Positions 1 through 7,661 of a stretch of DNA of 56,893 nt are shown here, piece by piece. The first letter of the stretch is position 1; each line of letters starts with the position of its first letter. The position numbers were made by a program, and so were the translations under genes. The DNA is from Firmicutes bacterium CAG:822. GTDB lineage: Bacteria > Bacillota_I > Bacilli_A > RF39 > UBA660. The notes under the pieces are model-generated. The model was not told the DNA's origin. It ran no database searches and was given only the letters and a program-made list of their open reading frames with translations. The stretch covers positions 1 through 56,893 of the forward strand of contig HF990851.1 of assembly GCA_000432855.1 (NCBI GenBank), written 5' to 3'.

Positions 1-52
1 TTTATAAATATAAAAAATAATATTATATTAATATATTTAAATATTTAATAAT

Positions 53-80
53 AGCTAATGTTTCACGTGAAACATTAGCT
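53..80. promoter_or_regulatory. parS: parS site 1 (ParB-binding centromere)
   Basis: Positions 59-74 read TGTTTCACGTGAAACA, an exact match to the Bacillus-type 16-bp parS consensus. The palindrome extends perfectly to 28 bp (53-80). ParB is encoded at 31997-32872 in this window, so the cognate protein is present. parS sites cluster near the replication origin in Firmicutes, so this end of the window is probably origin-proximal. Confidence 0.97.
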
Positions 81-98
81 ACAAACTAATAAATCAAT

Positions 99-122
99 CC
101 TATGTTTCACGTGAAACATAGG
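99..122. promoter_or_regulatory. parS: parS site 2
   Basis: A second exact 16-bp parS palindrome lies at 103-118, 44 bp (start to start) from the first. Its flanks differ from site 1 but are again palindromic (99-122). Paired parS sites in intergenic DNA fit a ParB loading zone. Confidence 0.97.
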
Positions 123-168
123 AAAATAAAAAATATTGTGGAAAACTAGTAATATAATATCTTTTTAG

Positions 169-195
169 TTGAAAAAAAAAATTAAATATTATAAT
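169..195 (+). promoter_or_regulatory. Probable promoter of the SRP RNA
   Basis: TTGAAA (169-174) and TATAAT (190-195) stand just upstream of the SRP RNA. The spacer is 15 bp, a little short. The -10 ends about 8 nt before the first paired base of the RNA. Confidence 0.6.
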
Positions 196-203
196 ATATA
201 CAT

Positions 204-276
204 GGTACAACATTTATGACTGAACCAGGTCAGAATCGGAAGATAGCAGCCTTAAGGTCCTCTAAGTGTGTGTACC
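204..276 (+). ncRNA. ffs: 4.5S / small SRP RNA
   Basis: This is the RNA scaffold of the signal recognition particle; it binds Ffh and targets ribosomes making membrane and secreted proteins. The conserved SRP Alu-less domain IV core is visible at about 221-253 (GAACCAGGTCAG, then GGAAG and AGCAGCC). The ends GGTAC (204-208) and GTACC (272-276) pair to close the long hairpin, giving a short bacterial-type RNA of about 73 nt. A T-rich run (277-284) follows and may terminate it. Its place beside tadA and dnaX matches Bacillus synteny (scr-dnaX). Confidence 0.93.
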
Positions 277-296
277 TTTTTATTTAGGTGATTATT

Positions 297-701
297 ATGG
301 ATAAATATATGGAATTAGCACTAAAAGAAGCTGAAAAAAGTTTAAAAACAGATGACGTACCAATAGGCGCTGTAATTGTGGAAAATTCTCGCGTTATATC
401 CAAAGGACATAACACTAGAGAAAAAACTCATTTAATAACAAGACATGCTGAAATAAATGCTATTGAAAAAGCATGTAAAAAAAAGAAAACCTGGCATTTA
501 GATGATTGTATATTATATGTTACTTTAGAACCATGTAAAATGTGTTTAGAAGTAATAAAACAAGCCCGAATTAAGCAAGTTGTATATGGTGCTAAACAAG
601 AAAAAATAAGCAACTTAAAAGATCCAATACTAATTCAAATGGAAAATGTGGAAAACTCTAGTAAATTATTAAGAAACTTCTTTAAAAACAAAAGAAAATA
701 A
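297..701 (+). CDS. tadA: tRNA-specific adenosine deaminase TadA
   Basis: TadA converts adenosine 34 of tRNA-Arg(ACG) to inosine so one tRNA reads CGU, CGC and CGA. The 134-residue protein has the cytidine/deoxycytidylate deaminase fold with the zinc ligands and catalytic glutamate in H50-A-E52 and P79-C80-x-x-C83. Length is slightly short for the family (about 150). An upstream in-frame GTG (288) is possible, but AGGTG at 286-290 sits at good distance from ATG 297, so I chose ATG. The gene lies between the SRP RNA and dnaX as in Bacillus. No wobble-specific C-terminal extension is seen. Confidence 0.93.
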   Translation: MDKYMELALKEAEKSLKTDDVPIGAVIVENSRVISKGHNTREKTHLITRHAEINAIEKACKKKKTWHLDDCILYVTLEPCKMCLEVIKQARIKQVVYGAKQEKISNLKDPILIQMENVENSSKLLRNFFKNKRK

Positions 702-754
702 GTAAATTATCCCTTAAAATGTAATAACTTATTTTCTTTTATTGTGGATAAATA

Positions 755-763
755 TGGTATAAT
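755..763 (+). promoter_or_regulatory. Extended -10 element before dnaX
   Basis: TGgTATAAT lies 22 bp before the dnaX ATG. No good -35 is at the usual distance, but an extended -10 can work without one. A perfect DnaA-box sequence (TGTGGATAA, 743-751) sits directly upstream, so DnaA could affect this promoter; that is inference. Confidence 0.5.
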
Positions 764-785
764 TATAAGAGGTAGAGGTGATAAA

Positions 786-2543
786 ATGTATCAAGCTTTA
801 TATAGAAAATATAGGCCAAAAACACTAGACGATGTATATGGCCAAGATGTTATAGTGAAAATCATAAAAAACTCTATATTAAACAACCAAATTAACCATG
901 CATACCTATTTGCAGGACCAAGAGGTACAGGAAAAACTAGTATTGCGAAAATATTTGCAAAAATTATAAATTGTGAACACCCAGTAGACTGCAAACCATG
1001 TGGAAAATGTGTAAGTTGTACTCAAGAAAACAATAGTGATATTATAGAAATTGATGCTGCTAGTAATAATGGTGTTGATGAAATTAGAGAATTAAGAAAT
1101 AAAGTAAACTTATTACCTGCTTATGGAAAATATAAAGTTTATATAATTGATGAAGTTCATATGCTTACTCAAGGTGCATTTAATGCCCTTTTAAAGACAC
1201 TAGAAGAACCACCAGCTCACGTAATCTTTATTCTAGCAACCACAGATCCACATAAAGTAATTGAAACCATATTATCAAGGTGTCAGCGCTTAGACTTCAA
1301 AAAAATAAGTACTGAAGCAATTGTGGAAAACTTGAGTATCATTGCTAAAAAAGAGAATATTGATATCGAAAAAGATGCATTAACTGAAATAGCTAAATTA
1401 GCTGATGGTGGAATGCGTGATTCAGTTGGAATGTTAGATCAAGCACGAGCTTATACAGAAGGAAAAATCACCATTAATGATATTCACGATATAAATGGGA
1501 CTTTAACGGATAATGATTTAAGAAAATTGCTAGAAAATATTATTGATAATGAATTAGATGAAATATTAGAAAAAATCGATAAATATAATGATCAAGGCAA
1601 AAATTTTGTGAAATTATTAGAAGAATTTATTGATTTTGTTCGGAATATTCTTCTTTATAAAGAAGCTCCAAAATATTTCAAAGAAAGAAAACAAAATATT
1701 GAAAATTATGAGCAAATTGCTCCAAAAATATCGATTAAAGAGTTATTTTTAATTATCGAAACATTAAATAAGTACTCATTTGAAATGAAAAATAATAATA
1801 ATAGTAAATTATTATTTGAATTAGCTTTTATAAAAATTATTTCTGATAAAAACAATGTGATTGTGGAAAAAAACGAACAAAAATCCGAAAATTTATCAAA
1901 AGTACCAGAAAAAAACTTACAAATTAAAGAAAAAAATATAGAAAAAGTGGAAAACTTACCAAAAAATGTGGAAAACTCAGAAAAAAAACAAACAAAAAGC
2001 GAACAATTGTCCCCTAATCAATTAAATGAATCTGTAAAAGATGAGAAAAAAATACAAAATGCAAAAAAAATAAATGATAAATTGCACTCAAATATTGAAC
2101 AAATAAAACAAATAAGAATTGATAATACTTTGGCAAAATTTAATAAAAAAGAATTAAAAAATATAATTCCAGCTTTAGAATTACTCAATGATCTACTAAT
2201 AAATACAGATTATAGTCATGCTGCTTCGATTTTATTAGATGGTACTTTGAAGGCCGCTAGTGATGAAAATTTGATTTTTGTTTATAAAACGAAAAGATTA
2301 TCGGATTTATTTAATGAAAATTTACCAATTCTCGAAGAAACTATTGCCAAAATTTTAAATAAAAAATATAATTTAATTGCAACCAATTTAGATGAATGGG
2401 AAATAATAAAAAATGATTTTAATAATAAATTAAGACCATTTATCTATAAAGAAGAACAGTTTAATTTAGAAGATATCTTTAAAGAAGACGAATCAGAAGA
2501 TAATATTCAGTCAATGTTTGAAGATATAATAGAATATAATTAA
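786..2543 (+). CDS. dnaX: DNA polymerase III subunits gamma/tau
   Basis: DnaX is the AAA+ motor of the clamp loader, loading the DnaN sliding clamp and holding the replicative polymerases together. The 585-residue protein has Walker A GPRGTGKT (44-51), a cysteine cluster (C63, C69, C72, C75, C78) for the zinc module, and Walker B IIDEVH (120-125). A lysine/glutamate-rich linker (about 375-450) precedes a C-terminal tau-type domain. I set the start at ATG 786 because GAGGTGATAAA precedes it; an in-frame GTG at 744 overlaps an extended -10 (TGgTATAAT, 755-763). HolB, the other clamp-loader ATPase, is at 3694. The linker codes Val-Glu-Asn as GTG-GAA-AAC repeatedly (see findings). Confidence 0.97.
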   Translation: MYQALYRKYRPKTLDDVYGQDVIVKIIKNSILNNQINHAYLFAGPRGTGKTSIAKIFAKIINCEHPVDCKPCGKCVSCTQENNSDIIEIDAASNNGVDEIRELRNKVNLLPAYGKYKVYIIDEVHMLTQGAFNALLKTLEEPPAHVIFILATTDPHKVIETILSRCQRLDFKKISTEAIVENLSIIAKKENIDIEKDALTEIAKLADGGMRDSVGMLDQARAYTEGKITINDIHDINGTLTDNDLRKLLENIIDNELDEILEKIDKYNDQGKNFVKLLEEFIDFVRNILLYKEAPKYFKERKQNIENYEQIAPKISIKELFLIIETLNKYSFEMKNNNNSKLLFELAFIKIISDKNNVIVEKNEQKSENLSKVPEKNLQIKEKNIEKVENLPKNVENSEKKQTKSEQLSPNQLNESVKDEKKIQNAKKINDKLHSNIEQIKQIRIDNTLAKFNKKELKNIIPALELLNDLLINTDYSHAASILLDGTLKAASDENLIFVYKTKRLSDLFNENLPILEETIAKILNKKYNLIATNLDEWEIIKNDFNNKLRPFIYKEEQFNLEDIFKEDESEDNIQSMFEDIIEYN

Positions 2544-2561
2544 AAGAAAGAAGGAATGAAA

Positions 2562-2858
2562 ATGAATATACAAGCTATGATGAAACAAGCTCAAAAATTA
2601 CAAAATGATATGATGAAGGAAAAAAGTCAAATTGATGAAAAAGTATTTGAAGGAAAATCATCTTTTGTTACAGTAAAAATGAAAGGTACTAAAGAAATAA
2701 TTGAAGTTAAAATAGATGCTGACAATTTAGAGAAAGATGACATAGAAATGTTACAAGATATGATTTTAGTTGCTGTAAACGATGCTAATCGTCAGATTGA
2801 TGAAGAAACTGAACAAAAAATGGGAAAATACACTAAAGGAATGCCAGGTCTTTTCTAA
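2562..2858 (+). CDS. ybaB: YbaB/EbfC family nucleoid-associated protein
   Basis: YbaB/EbfC proteins are small dimeric DNA-binding proteins almost always encoded between dnaX and recR, as here. The 98-residue product starts MNIQAMMKQAQKLQ, typical of the family, followed by the central beta-sheet segment with conserved V-x-V-x-x-x-G-x-x-E-I. Two ATGs are close together (2556, 2562). AGAAGGA (2549-2555) abuts the first but is 6 nt from the second, so 2562 is preferred. The stop overlaps the recR start by one base, so the two are translationally coupled. Confidence 0.93.
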   Translation: MNIQAMMKQAQKLQNDMMKEKSQIDEKVFEGKSSFVTVKMKGTKEIIEVKIDADNLEKDDIEMLQDMILVAVNDANRQIDEETEQKMGKYTKGMPGLF

Positions 2859-3457
2859 TGAATTACCCTAAAACAATTTTAAATTTAATTGAATGTTTTA
2901 AAAAATATCCAGGTATAGGTGAAAAAACTGCTGAACGTTTAGCACTCGCCAGTATAAACATGGATAGTGATATTGTCGATTTATTTAGTAAATCTTTAAA
3001 AGATGGTAAAACTAAAATAAAAAAGTGTTCTAGATGTGGCAGTCTAACTGAAGACGATTTATGCCAAATATGTACAGATAAATCACGTGACACCTCTACT
3101 CTATGTGTCGTAGAAGAATGTAAAAATGTCATTTTATTTGAAAAAATAGGTTCTTATAAAGGAATCTATCATGTCTTAGGTGGATTAATTTCTCCATTAG
3201 AGGGAATTAATCCTGAAGATATACATATTGATAAATTAATTGATAGAATAAAAAACGAAAACATCAAAGAAGTAATTCTTGCCATAAAACCAAGTGTTGA
3301 AGGAGAAACAACAGCTCTATATATTCGAAAAATGCTAGAAGGAACTGATGTAAAAATATCTAAAATTGCTCACGGAATTCCTATGGGAGCAGATATCGAT
3401 TATATCGACCCTTTAACACTAGAAATGGCAATTGAAGATCGTACAACTATCTCATAA
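2858..3457 (+). CDS. recR: Recombination mediator RecR
   Basis: RecR works with RecO (and RecF) to load RecA onto SSB-coated single-stranded DNA. The 199-residue protein has the usual length, an N-terminal helix-hairpin-helix with K-x-P-G-I-G-x-K-T-A (about 16-25), a C4 zinc finger (C57, C60, C69, C72), then a Toprim domain (about 80-175) with V-V-E-E. The ATG overlaps the ybaB stop. The dnaX-ybaB-recR run is a conserved bacterial operon. Confidence 0.96.
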   Translation: MNYPKTILNLIECFKKYPGIGEKTAERLALASINMDSDIVDLFSKSLKDGKTKIKKCSRCGSLTEDDLCQICTDKSRDTSTLCVVEECKNVILFEKIGSYKGIYHVLGGLISPLEGINPEDIHIDKLIDRIKNENIKEVILAIKPSVEGETTALYIRKMLEGTDVKISKIAHGIPMGADIDYIDPLTLEMAIEDRTTIS

Positions 3458-3495
3458 AATTAGTTTAATTATTATATAATTTATTGAGGTGTTTC

Positions 3496-3681
3496 ATGCT
3501 TAATAAATTATTTAAATTAATAAAAAAATTTATCATGAGTTTTTTCATGTTATATGGATATAATGTCATTGTCCCAGCTACAGCTATTATTCCAATTAAC
3601 TTTATTACAGTACTATTAATTACAATTTTTAGTATTCCCGCATTCATATTTTTGATTATAATAAGACTCGTTGTTTATTAG
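3496..3681 (+). CDS. BofA-like small membrane protein
   Basis: In sporulating bacilli BofA restrains the SpoIVFB protease that processes pro-sigma K, and bofA follows recR closely, as here. This 61-residue product is almost wholly hydrophobic after a lysine-rich start. Residues 35-55 resemble the BofA core (I-P-I-N-x-x-T then a small-residue turn S-I-P-A). ATG 3496 follows GAGGTG. No SpoIVFB or sigma K is visible in the window, so sporulation control cannot be assumed; the protein may keep another membrane role. The family call rests on a short motif plus position. Confidence 0.65.
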   Translation: MLNKLFKLIKKFIMSFFMLYGYNVIVPATAIIPINFITVLLITIFSIPAFIFLIIIRLVVY

Positions 3682-3693
3682 GAGGATTTATTG

Positions 3694-4650
3694 ATGTTAG
3701 ATGGTTATAAAGATTCACAACCAATTGTATATAAAATATTAAAAAATGCCATCATGGATGACAAATGTTCTCACGCCTATTTAATAGAAACAGGCGGTTT
3801 TTATGATTCTTTTAACTTTGTAATGTCATTTGTTAAATCCCTTTTGTGTCCTTTAAAAAATTTAACCAAAAATAATTGTGGTGAGTGTCATCAATGTGAA
3901 GTTATAGATTCTGGAAACTTTCCTGAAATAGATGTTATTGCCCCAGATGGTCTTTGGATAAAAAAAGAACAACTTCAAAATCTTCAAAAAGAATTTACCA
4001 CTAAAGCTTTAATTGGAAATAAAAGAGTATATATTATTAAACAAGCTGACAGATTAAATAAATCAGCTGCCAATTCTATATTGAAATTTCTAGAAGAACC
4101 AGATAATAATATTATAGCTATTTTAATCACTGATAATATTTATAGTGTCTTAACAACTATTAGATCTAGATGTCAAATCTTAAGATTAAAATCTACTGAT
4201 ATATCTAAAGAACCTTTAAACACAATTCAAAAACTAAAACAAATTATAACTATTAATCAAGATAATAAAATTGATGATAAAGAAGAAAATTTAGATTTAA
4301 AAATTCAAAAAGTTATTGATTTTATTAATTACTTTGAAAAAAATCACTTAAATACCCTACTTTATATAGGAAAATTATGGAATGATTATATAACAAGTAA
4401 AGAAGAAATTGAAATGGCTTATGAAATAATGATAAACTATTATAAAGATATTTTAAATTATATATTAAATAAACCACTGGAAATTTTTGAATTAAATAAT
4501 GATATTAAAATGATTGCTGAAAATAATACTCAAGATGAAATATGTCGCAAGATAAATAAATTAGTAGAATTAAAAGAACTAATAAAATATAATATTAACT
4601 CGGGTCTTTTAATGGACAAACTTATTATGAGTTTGGAAGGAGTGATATGA
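3694..4650 (+). CDS. holB: DNA polymerase III delta-prime subunit HolB
   Basis: HolB is the rigid, catalytically inactive arm of the clamp loader and pairs with DnaX. The 318-residue protein keeps the AAA+ fold, but the P-loop is degenerate, as is normal for delta-prime. It has a cysteine cluster (C-x8-C-x2-C near 56-70), K-x-x-Y-I-I (Walker B region) and S-R-C-Q (sensor/arginine finger). GGAGG at 3681-3685 places the start at ATG 3694 rather than TTG 3691. The stop overlaps the ricT start (ATGA). Confidence 0.92.
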   Translation: MLDGYKDSQPIVYKILKNAIMDDKCSHAYLIETGGFYDSFNFVMSFVKSLLCPLKNLTKNNCGECHQCEVIDSGNFPEIDVIAPDGLWIKKEQLQNLQKEFTTKALIGNKRVYIIKQADRLNKSAANSILKFLEEPDNNIIAILITDNIYSVLTTIRSRCQILRLKSTDISKEPLNTIQKLKQIITINQDNKIDDKEENLDLKIQKVIDFINYFEKNHLNTLLYIGKLWNDYITSKEEIEMAYEIMINYYKDILNYILNKPLEIFELNNDIKMIAENNTQDEICRKINKLVELKELIKYNINSGLLMDKLIMSLEGVI

Positions 4651-5441
4651 TGATTGAAGTTGTAGGGGTAAATTTTAAACCTCATGGACAAGTTTATTAT
4701 TTTGATCCAGGAAGCTTAAAATTAAAAGACAATATTACAGTTATTGTTGAAACTGAGCACGGGCTTCAATTTGGAACTGTAGTAAAATCCAAAGTTGAAA
4801 TATCTTCTTCTAAAATTCAAGGCAAATTAAAAAAAGTTATAAGAATTGCCAATAAAAACGACTACAATAAACATCGAAAAAACATAAAAGATGCTTCTTT
4901 AGCTCTCAAAAATTGCCGAAAAATAGTAGAGCGTGATGAAATTAATATGCATGTTATAGATGCTAGTTATACCTTTGACCGTGATAAATTAATTTTTAGA
5001 TTTTTAGCTGATAATCGTATTGATTTTAGAGAATTAGCTCGTGAACTCGCCTCTATTTATAAAGTCAGAATTGAATTAAGACAAATAGGTATTAGAGATA
5101 AAGCAAGAGAAATTGGTGGCTATGGACCATGCGGTCAAAAATTATGTTGTGCTAGATTTTTAAAAGACTTAAATGCTGTTTCAATAAACATGGCCAAAAA
5201 CCAAAATATTGCTTTAAATCCTAGTAAAATTAATGGTGTGTGCGGAAGACTTATGTGTTGCTTAAAATATGAAGATGAATGTTATGAAGAATGTCGAAAA
5301 GGTATGAAAAAGATTGGTGATAAGGTTAAGACTGAACACGGTGAAGGAACTATAACCGGTTTAGATATTCTAAGACAAAAATATAAAGTAAATGTTCAAA
5401 ACTATGGCATGGTAGAAGTTGATAAAAATGAGAGTAACTAA
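4650..5441 (+). CDS. ricT: PSP1-domain protein RicT (YaaT)
   Basis: In Bacillus subtilis RicT (YaaT) forms a complex with RicA and RicF that carries FAD and [4Fe-4S] clusters and guides RNase Y in mRNA maturation. The PSP1 domain fills most of the protein. The expected cysteines are seen in G-P-C-G-Q-K-L-C-C-A-R-F (about 166-177) and G-V-C-G-R-L-M-C-C-L-K (about 201-211). ATG 4650 overlaps the holB stop; ATG 4647 is also possible. The order holB-ricT-trmN6-rsmI equals Bacillus holB-yaaT-(yabA)-yabB-(yazA)-yabC; yabA and yazA are missing. Confidence 0.94.
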   Translation: MIEVVGVNFKPHGQVYYFDPGSLKLKDNITVIVETEHGLQFGTVVKSKVEISSSKIQGKLKKVIRIANKNDYNKHRKNIKDASLALKNCRKIVERDEINMHVIDASYTFDRDKLIFRFLADNRIDFRELARELASIYKVRIELRQIGIRDKAREIGGYGPCGQKLCCARFLKDLNAVSINMAKNQNIALNPSKINGVCGRLMCCLKYEDECYEECRKGMKKIGDKVKTEHGEGTITGLDILRQKYKVNVQNYGMVEVDKNESN

Positions 5442-6147
5442 TTATTTATTAGGTTATGAAAACCTTAAAATAATTCAAGATAATGAAATGTTTAACTTTT
5501 CTTTAGATTCAGTATTACTTCCTAACTTTATCACTATAAATGAATCTACAAAAAACATATTGGATATTGGTACTGGTAATGCGCCAATACCTTTAATTTT
5601 ATCCGAAAAAACCAAAGCTAAAATAATTGGTTTAGAAATTCAAAAAGAAGTCAGTGAAATGGCTAAAGAATCAGTAAAAATGAATAATTTGGAAAATAGG
5701 ATAACTATTATTTGTGAAGATGCCAAAGAATATGCTAAAACTGCCACTCCAGAATTTTTTGACATAATAACATGTAATCCACCATATTTTGAAGTTAAAG
5801 AAACTTCTAGATTTAATAAAAATGACTATAAAACAATTGCTCGTCATGAAGTGACTTTAAATTTAAACGATATTCTTAAAATAGCTAGAAAACTTTTAAA
5901 AAATGGTGGAACCATTGGCTTAGTTCATAGACCAGAACGTTTAATTGATATTCTAACCACCATGAGAGAAAATAATATTGAACCAAAAAAAATAAGATTA
6001 ATTTACCCTGGTAAAAACAAAGAAGCTAATATTCTATTAGTTGAAGGCAAAAAGAATGGAAAAAAAGGTTTAAAAATCTTGCCACCTTTATATAGCCATA
6101 ATCCTAATGGTGGTTATACAGATGAAATTCAAAAATACTTTAAGTGA
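5428..6147 (+). CDS. trmN6: tRNA1(Val) (adenine37-N6)-methyltransferase-like (YabB/TrmN6)
   Basis: The family methylates N6 of adenosine 37 in certain tRNAs using S-adenosylmethionine. The 239-residue protein shows the Rossmann motif I D-I-G-T-G-N-A-P-I (about 46-54), acidic motif II, and the N6-amino-methyltransferase signature N-P-P-Y. The start is ATG 5428, inside the last codons of ricT. An in-frame TTG at 5419 is less likely. The gene is the yabB equivalent by synteny. Confidence 0.88.
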   Translation: MRVTNYLLGYENLKIIQDNEMFNFSLDSVLLPNFITINESTKNILDIGTGNAPIPLILSEKTKAKIIGLEIQKEVSEMAKESVKMNNLENRITIICEDAKEYAKTATPEFFDIITCNPPYFEVKETSRFNKNDYKTIARHEVTLNLNDILKIARKLLKNGGTIGLVHRPERLIDILTTMRENNIEPKKIRLIYPGKNKEANILLVEGKKNGKKGLKILPPLYSHNPNGGYTDEIQKYFK

Positions 6148-6157
6148 GATGATATAA

Positions 6158-6994
6158 ATGATACAAAAAAGTTACGATGGCTCCCCTACTTTATATATAG
6201 TGCCAACACCAATTGGAAACTTAGAAGACATAACAATAAGAGCCTTGAATATTTTAAAAGAAGTCGATGTAATATTTGCTGAAGACACAAGAACTACAAA
6301 ACAATTATTAAATCATTTTGATATAAATAATAGATTAATATCTAGTCATTTATATAATGAAGATCAAAATGGAGAAAAAGAAATAGATTACTTAAAAGAA
6401 GGAAAAAACATTGCGGTTGTAAGTGATCGAGGTACCCCTGTAATTAGTGATCCAGGTTATATTTTAGTAAAAAATGCTATTGAACATGGGTATAATGTTG
6501 TATGTCTCCCGGGACCTACTGCTGTTATACCAGCTTTAGTTATGTCTGGGTTAAGTGGTGGACCATTTACTTTCTATGGTTTTTTAAATAGTAAAGAAAG
6601 CAAAAGAAAAAAAGAATTAGAATATTTAAAATCTAACCCCTATCCTATTGCTTTTTATGAAGCTCCTCACCGTTTAATGAAAACCTTAAATAATATTTAT
6701 GAAATATTTGGTAATAGAAATGTTGCTATTGTTCGGGAAATAAGTAAAAGATATGAAGAAGTTATTCGTGGAACTGTGGAAAACTTGCTTAAAACTGTGG
6801 AAAACCTAAAAGGAGAAATAGTAATTGTTGTTGAAGGCAATCATGAAAAACAGACATTTGATAACCTATCTATCAAAGCTCACGTTGATTTATATATTGA
6901 AGATGGTTTAACTCCAAATGAAGCTATAAAAAAAGTCGCTAAAGAACGTGGGGTTCCTAAAAGCGAAATTTATAATGAATATCACAATTTATAA
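6158..6994 (+). CDS. rsmI: 16S rRNA (cytidine1402-2'-O)-methyltransferase RsmI
   Basis: RsmI 2'-O-methylates C1402 in the decoding centre of 16S rRNA. The 278-residue protein has the tetrapyrrole-methylase fold: T-P-I-G-N-L-x-D-I-T near the N-terminus (17-26), A-E-D-T-R, then D-R-G-T-P-x-I-S-D-P-G (about 89-99) and L-P-G-P-T-A. Start ATG 6158 follows GATGATATAA. Two adjacent TGTGGAAAAC sequences (6775 and 6796) encode V-E-N in its C-terminal part (see findings). It is followed by a terminator. Confidence 0.95.
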   Translation: MIQKSYDGSPTLYIVPTPIGNLEDITIRALNILKEVDVIFAEDTRTTKQLLNHFDINNRLISSHLYNEDQNGEKEIDYLKEGKNIAVVSDRGTPVISDPGYILVKNAIEHGYNVVCLPGPTAVIPALVMSGLSGGPFTFYGFLNSKESKRKKELEYLKSNPYPIAFYEAPHRLMKTLNNIYEIFGNRNVAIVREISKRYEEVIRGTVENLLKTVENLKGEIVIVVEGNHEKQTFDNLSIKAHVDLYIEDGLTPNEAIKKVAKERGVPKSEIYNEYHNL

Positions 6995-7014
6995 GGTGTA
7001 TGCCTTATTTTTTT
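6991..7014 (+). terminator. Intrinsic terminator after rsmI
   Basis: ATAAGG (6991-6996) pairs with CCTTAT (7003-7008) around a 6-nt loop, followed by seven T. The stem overlaps the rsmI stop codon. Confidence 0.8.
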
Positions 7015-7088
7015 GTAAGCATTTAAAAAGTACAAAAAACATAAAATGTGCTATAATATTATCGTCAAAGAAAAAGAAGGTGAGATCC

Positions 7089-7661
7089 ATGAGATTAATC
7101 GTTGGTTTAGGAAACCCTGGTAAGGAGTATGAAAACACTAGACATAATGCGGGTTTTAAATTTATAGATAAATTTGCCAAAAGCCAAAATCTAGATTTCA
7201 ACAAAGAAAAATTTAAAGGTTTATACACTGAATTTAATTATAAAGGTGAAAAAGTAATTTTATTAAAACCTCAAAAATATATGAATTTATCAGGCGAAGT
7301 AGTCGTAAGGTTTAAAGATTTTTTTAAGATAAATTTAGAAGATATATTAATAATTTGTGATGACTTAGATACAGAACTCGGTAAATTAAAATTAAAATAC
7401 AAAGGTTCAGCTGGTGGTCATAACGGTTTAAAAAACATCGAAAGTAATATTCACTCAAATGAATATAAAAGAATAAAAATAGGTATTTCAAATAATAAAG
7501 ATCATGATAGAATTGATTACGTTATTGGAAAGATGCCTAAAGATGAACTAAATATTTTAGAAAAAGTAACTGATAAAGCTCCAGAAATTATTACAGACTA
7601 TTTAAATCTTTCATTTGATAACCTTATGAATAAATATAATAGTATGGAAGTGATAAAATGA
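7089..7661 (+). CDS. pth: Peptidyl-tRNA hydrolase
   Basis: Pth hydrolyses peptidyl-tRNA dropped from ribosomes and recycles tRNA; it is usually essential. The 190-residue protein has the family N-terminus G-L-G-N9-P-G, catalytic H19 in T-R-H-N-A-G, D in C-D-D-L-D and N in G-G-H-N-G-L. The start is ATG 7089, preceded by AAGAAGGTGAG. An extended -10 (TGcTATAAT, 7049-7057) gives it its own promoter after the rsmI terminator. The stop overlaps the mfd start (ATGA), and the pth-mfd pair is conserved in Firmicutes. Confidence 0.96.
   Translation: MRLIVGLGNPGKEYENTRHNAGFKFIDKFAKSQNLDFNKEKFKGLYTEFNYKGEKVILLKPQKYMNLSGEVVVRFKDFFKINLEDILIICDDLDTELGKLKLKYKGSAGGHNGLKNIESNIHSNEYKRIKIGISNNKDHDRIDYVIGKMPKDELNILEKVTDKAPEIITDYLNLSFDNLMNKYNSMEVIK

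Noticed and set aside
1..200. Replication origin (oriC) inside the window
   Set aside because: AT-rich DNA and parS are present, but dnaA, dnaN and a compact cluster of perfect DnaA boxes are not.
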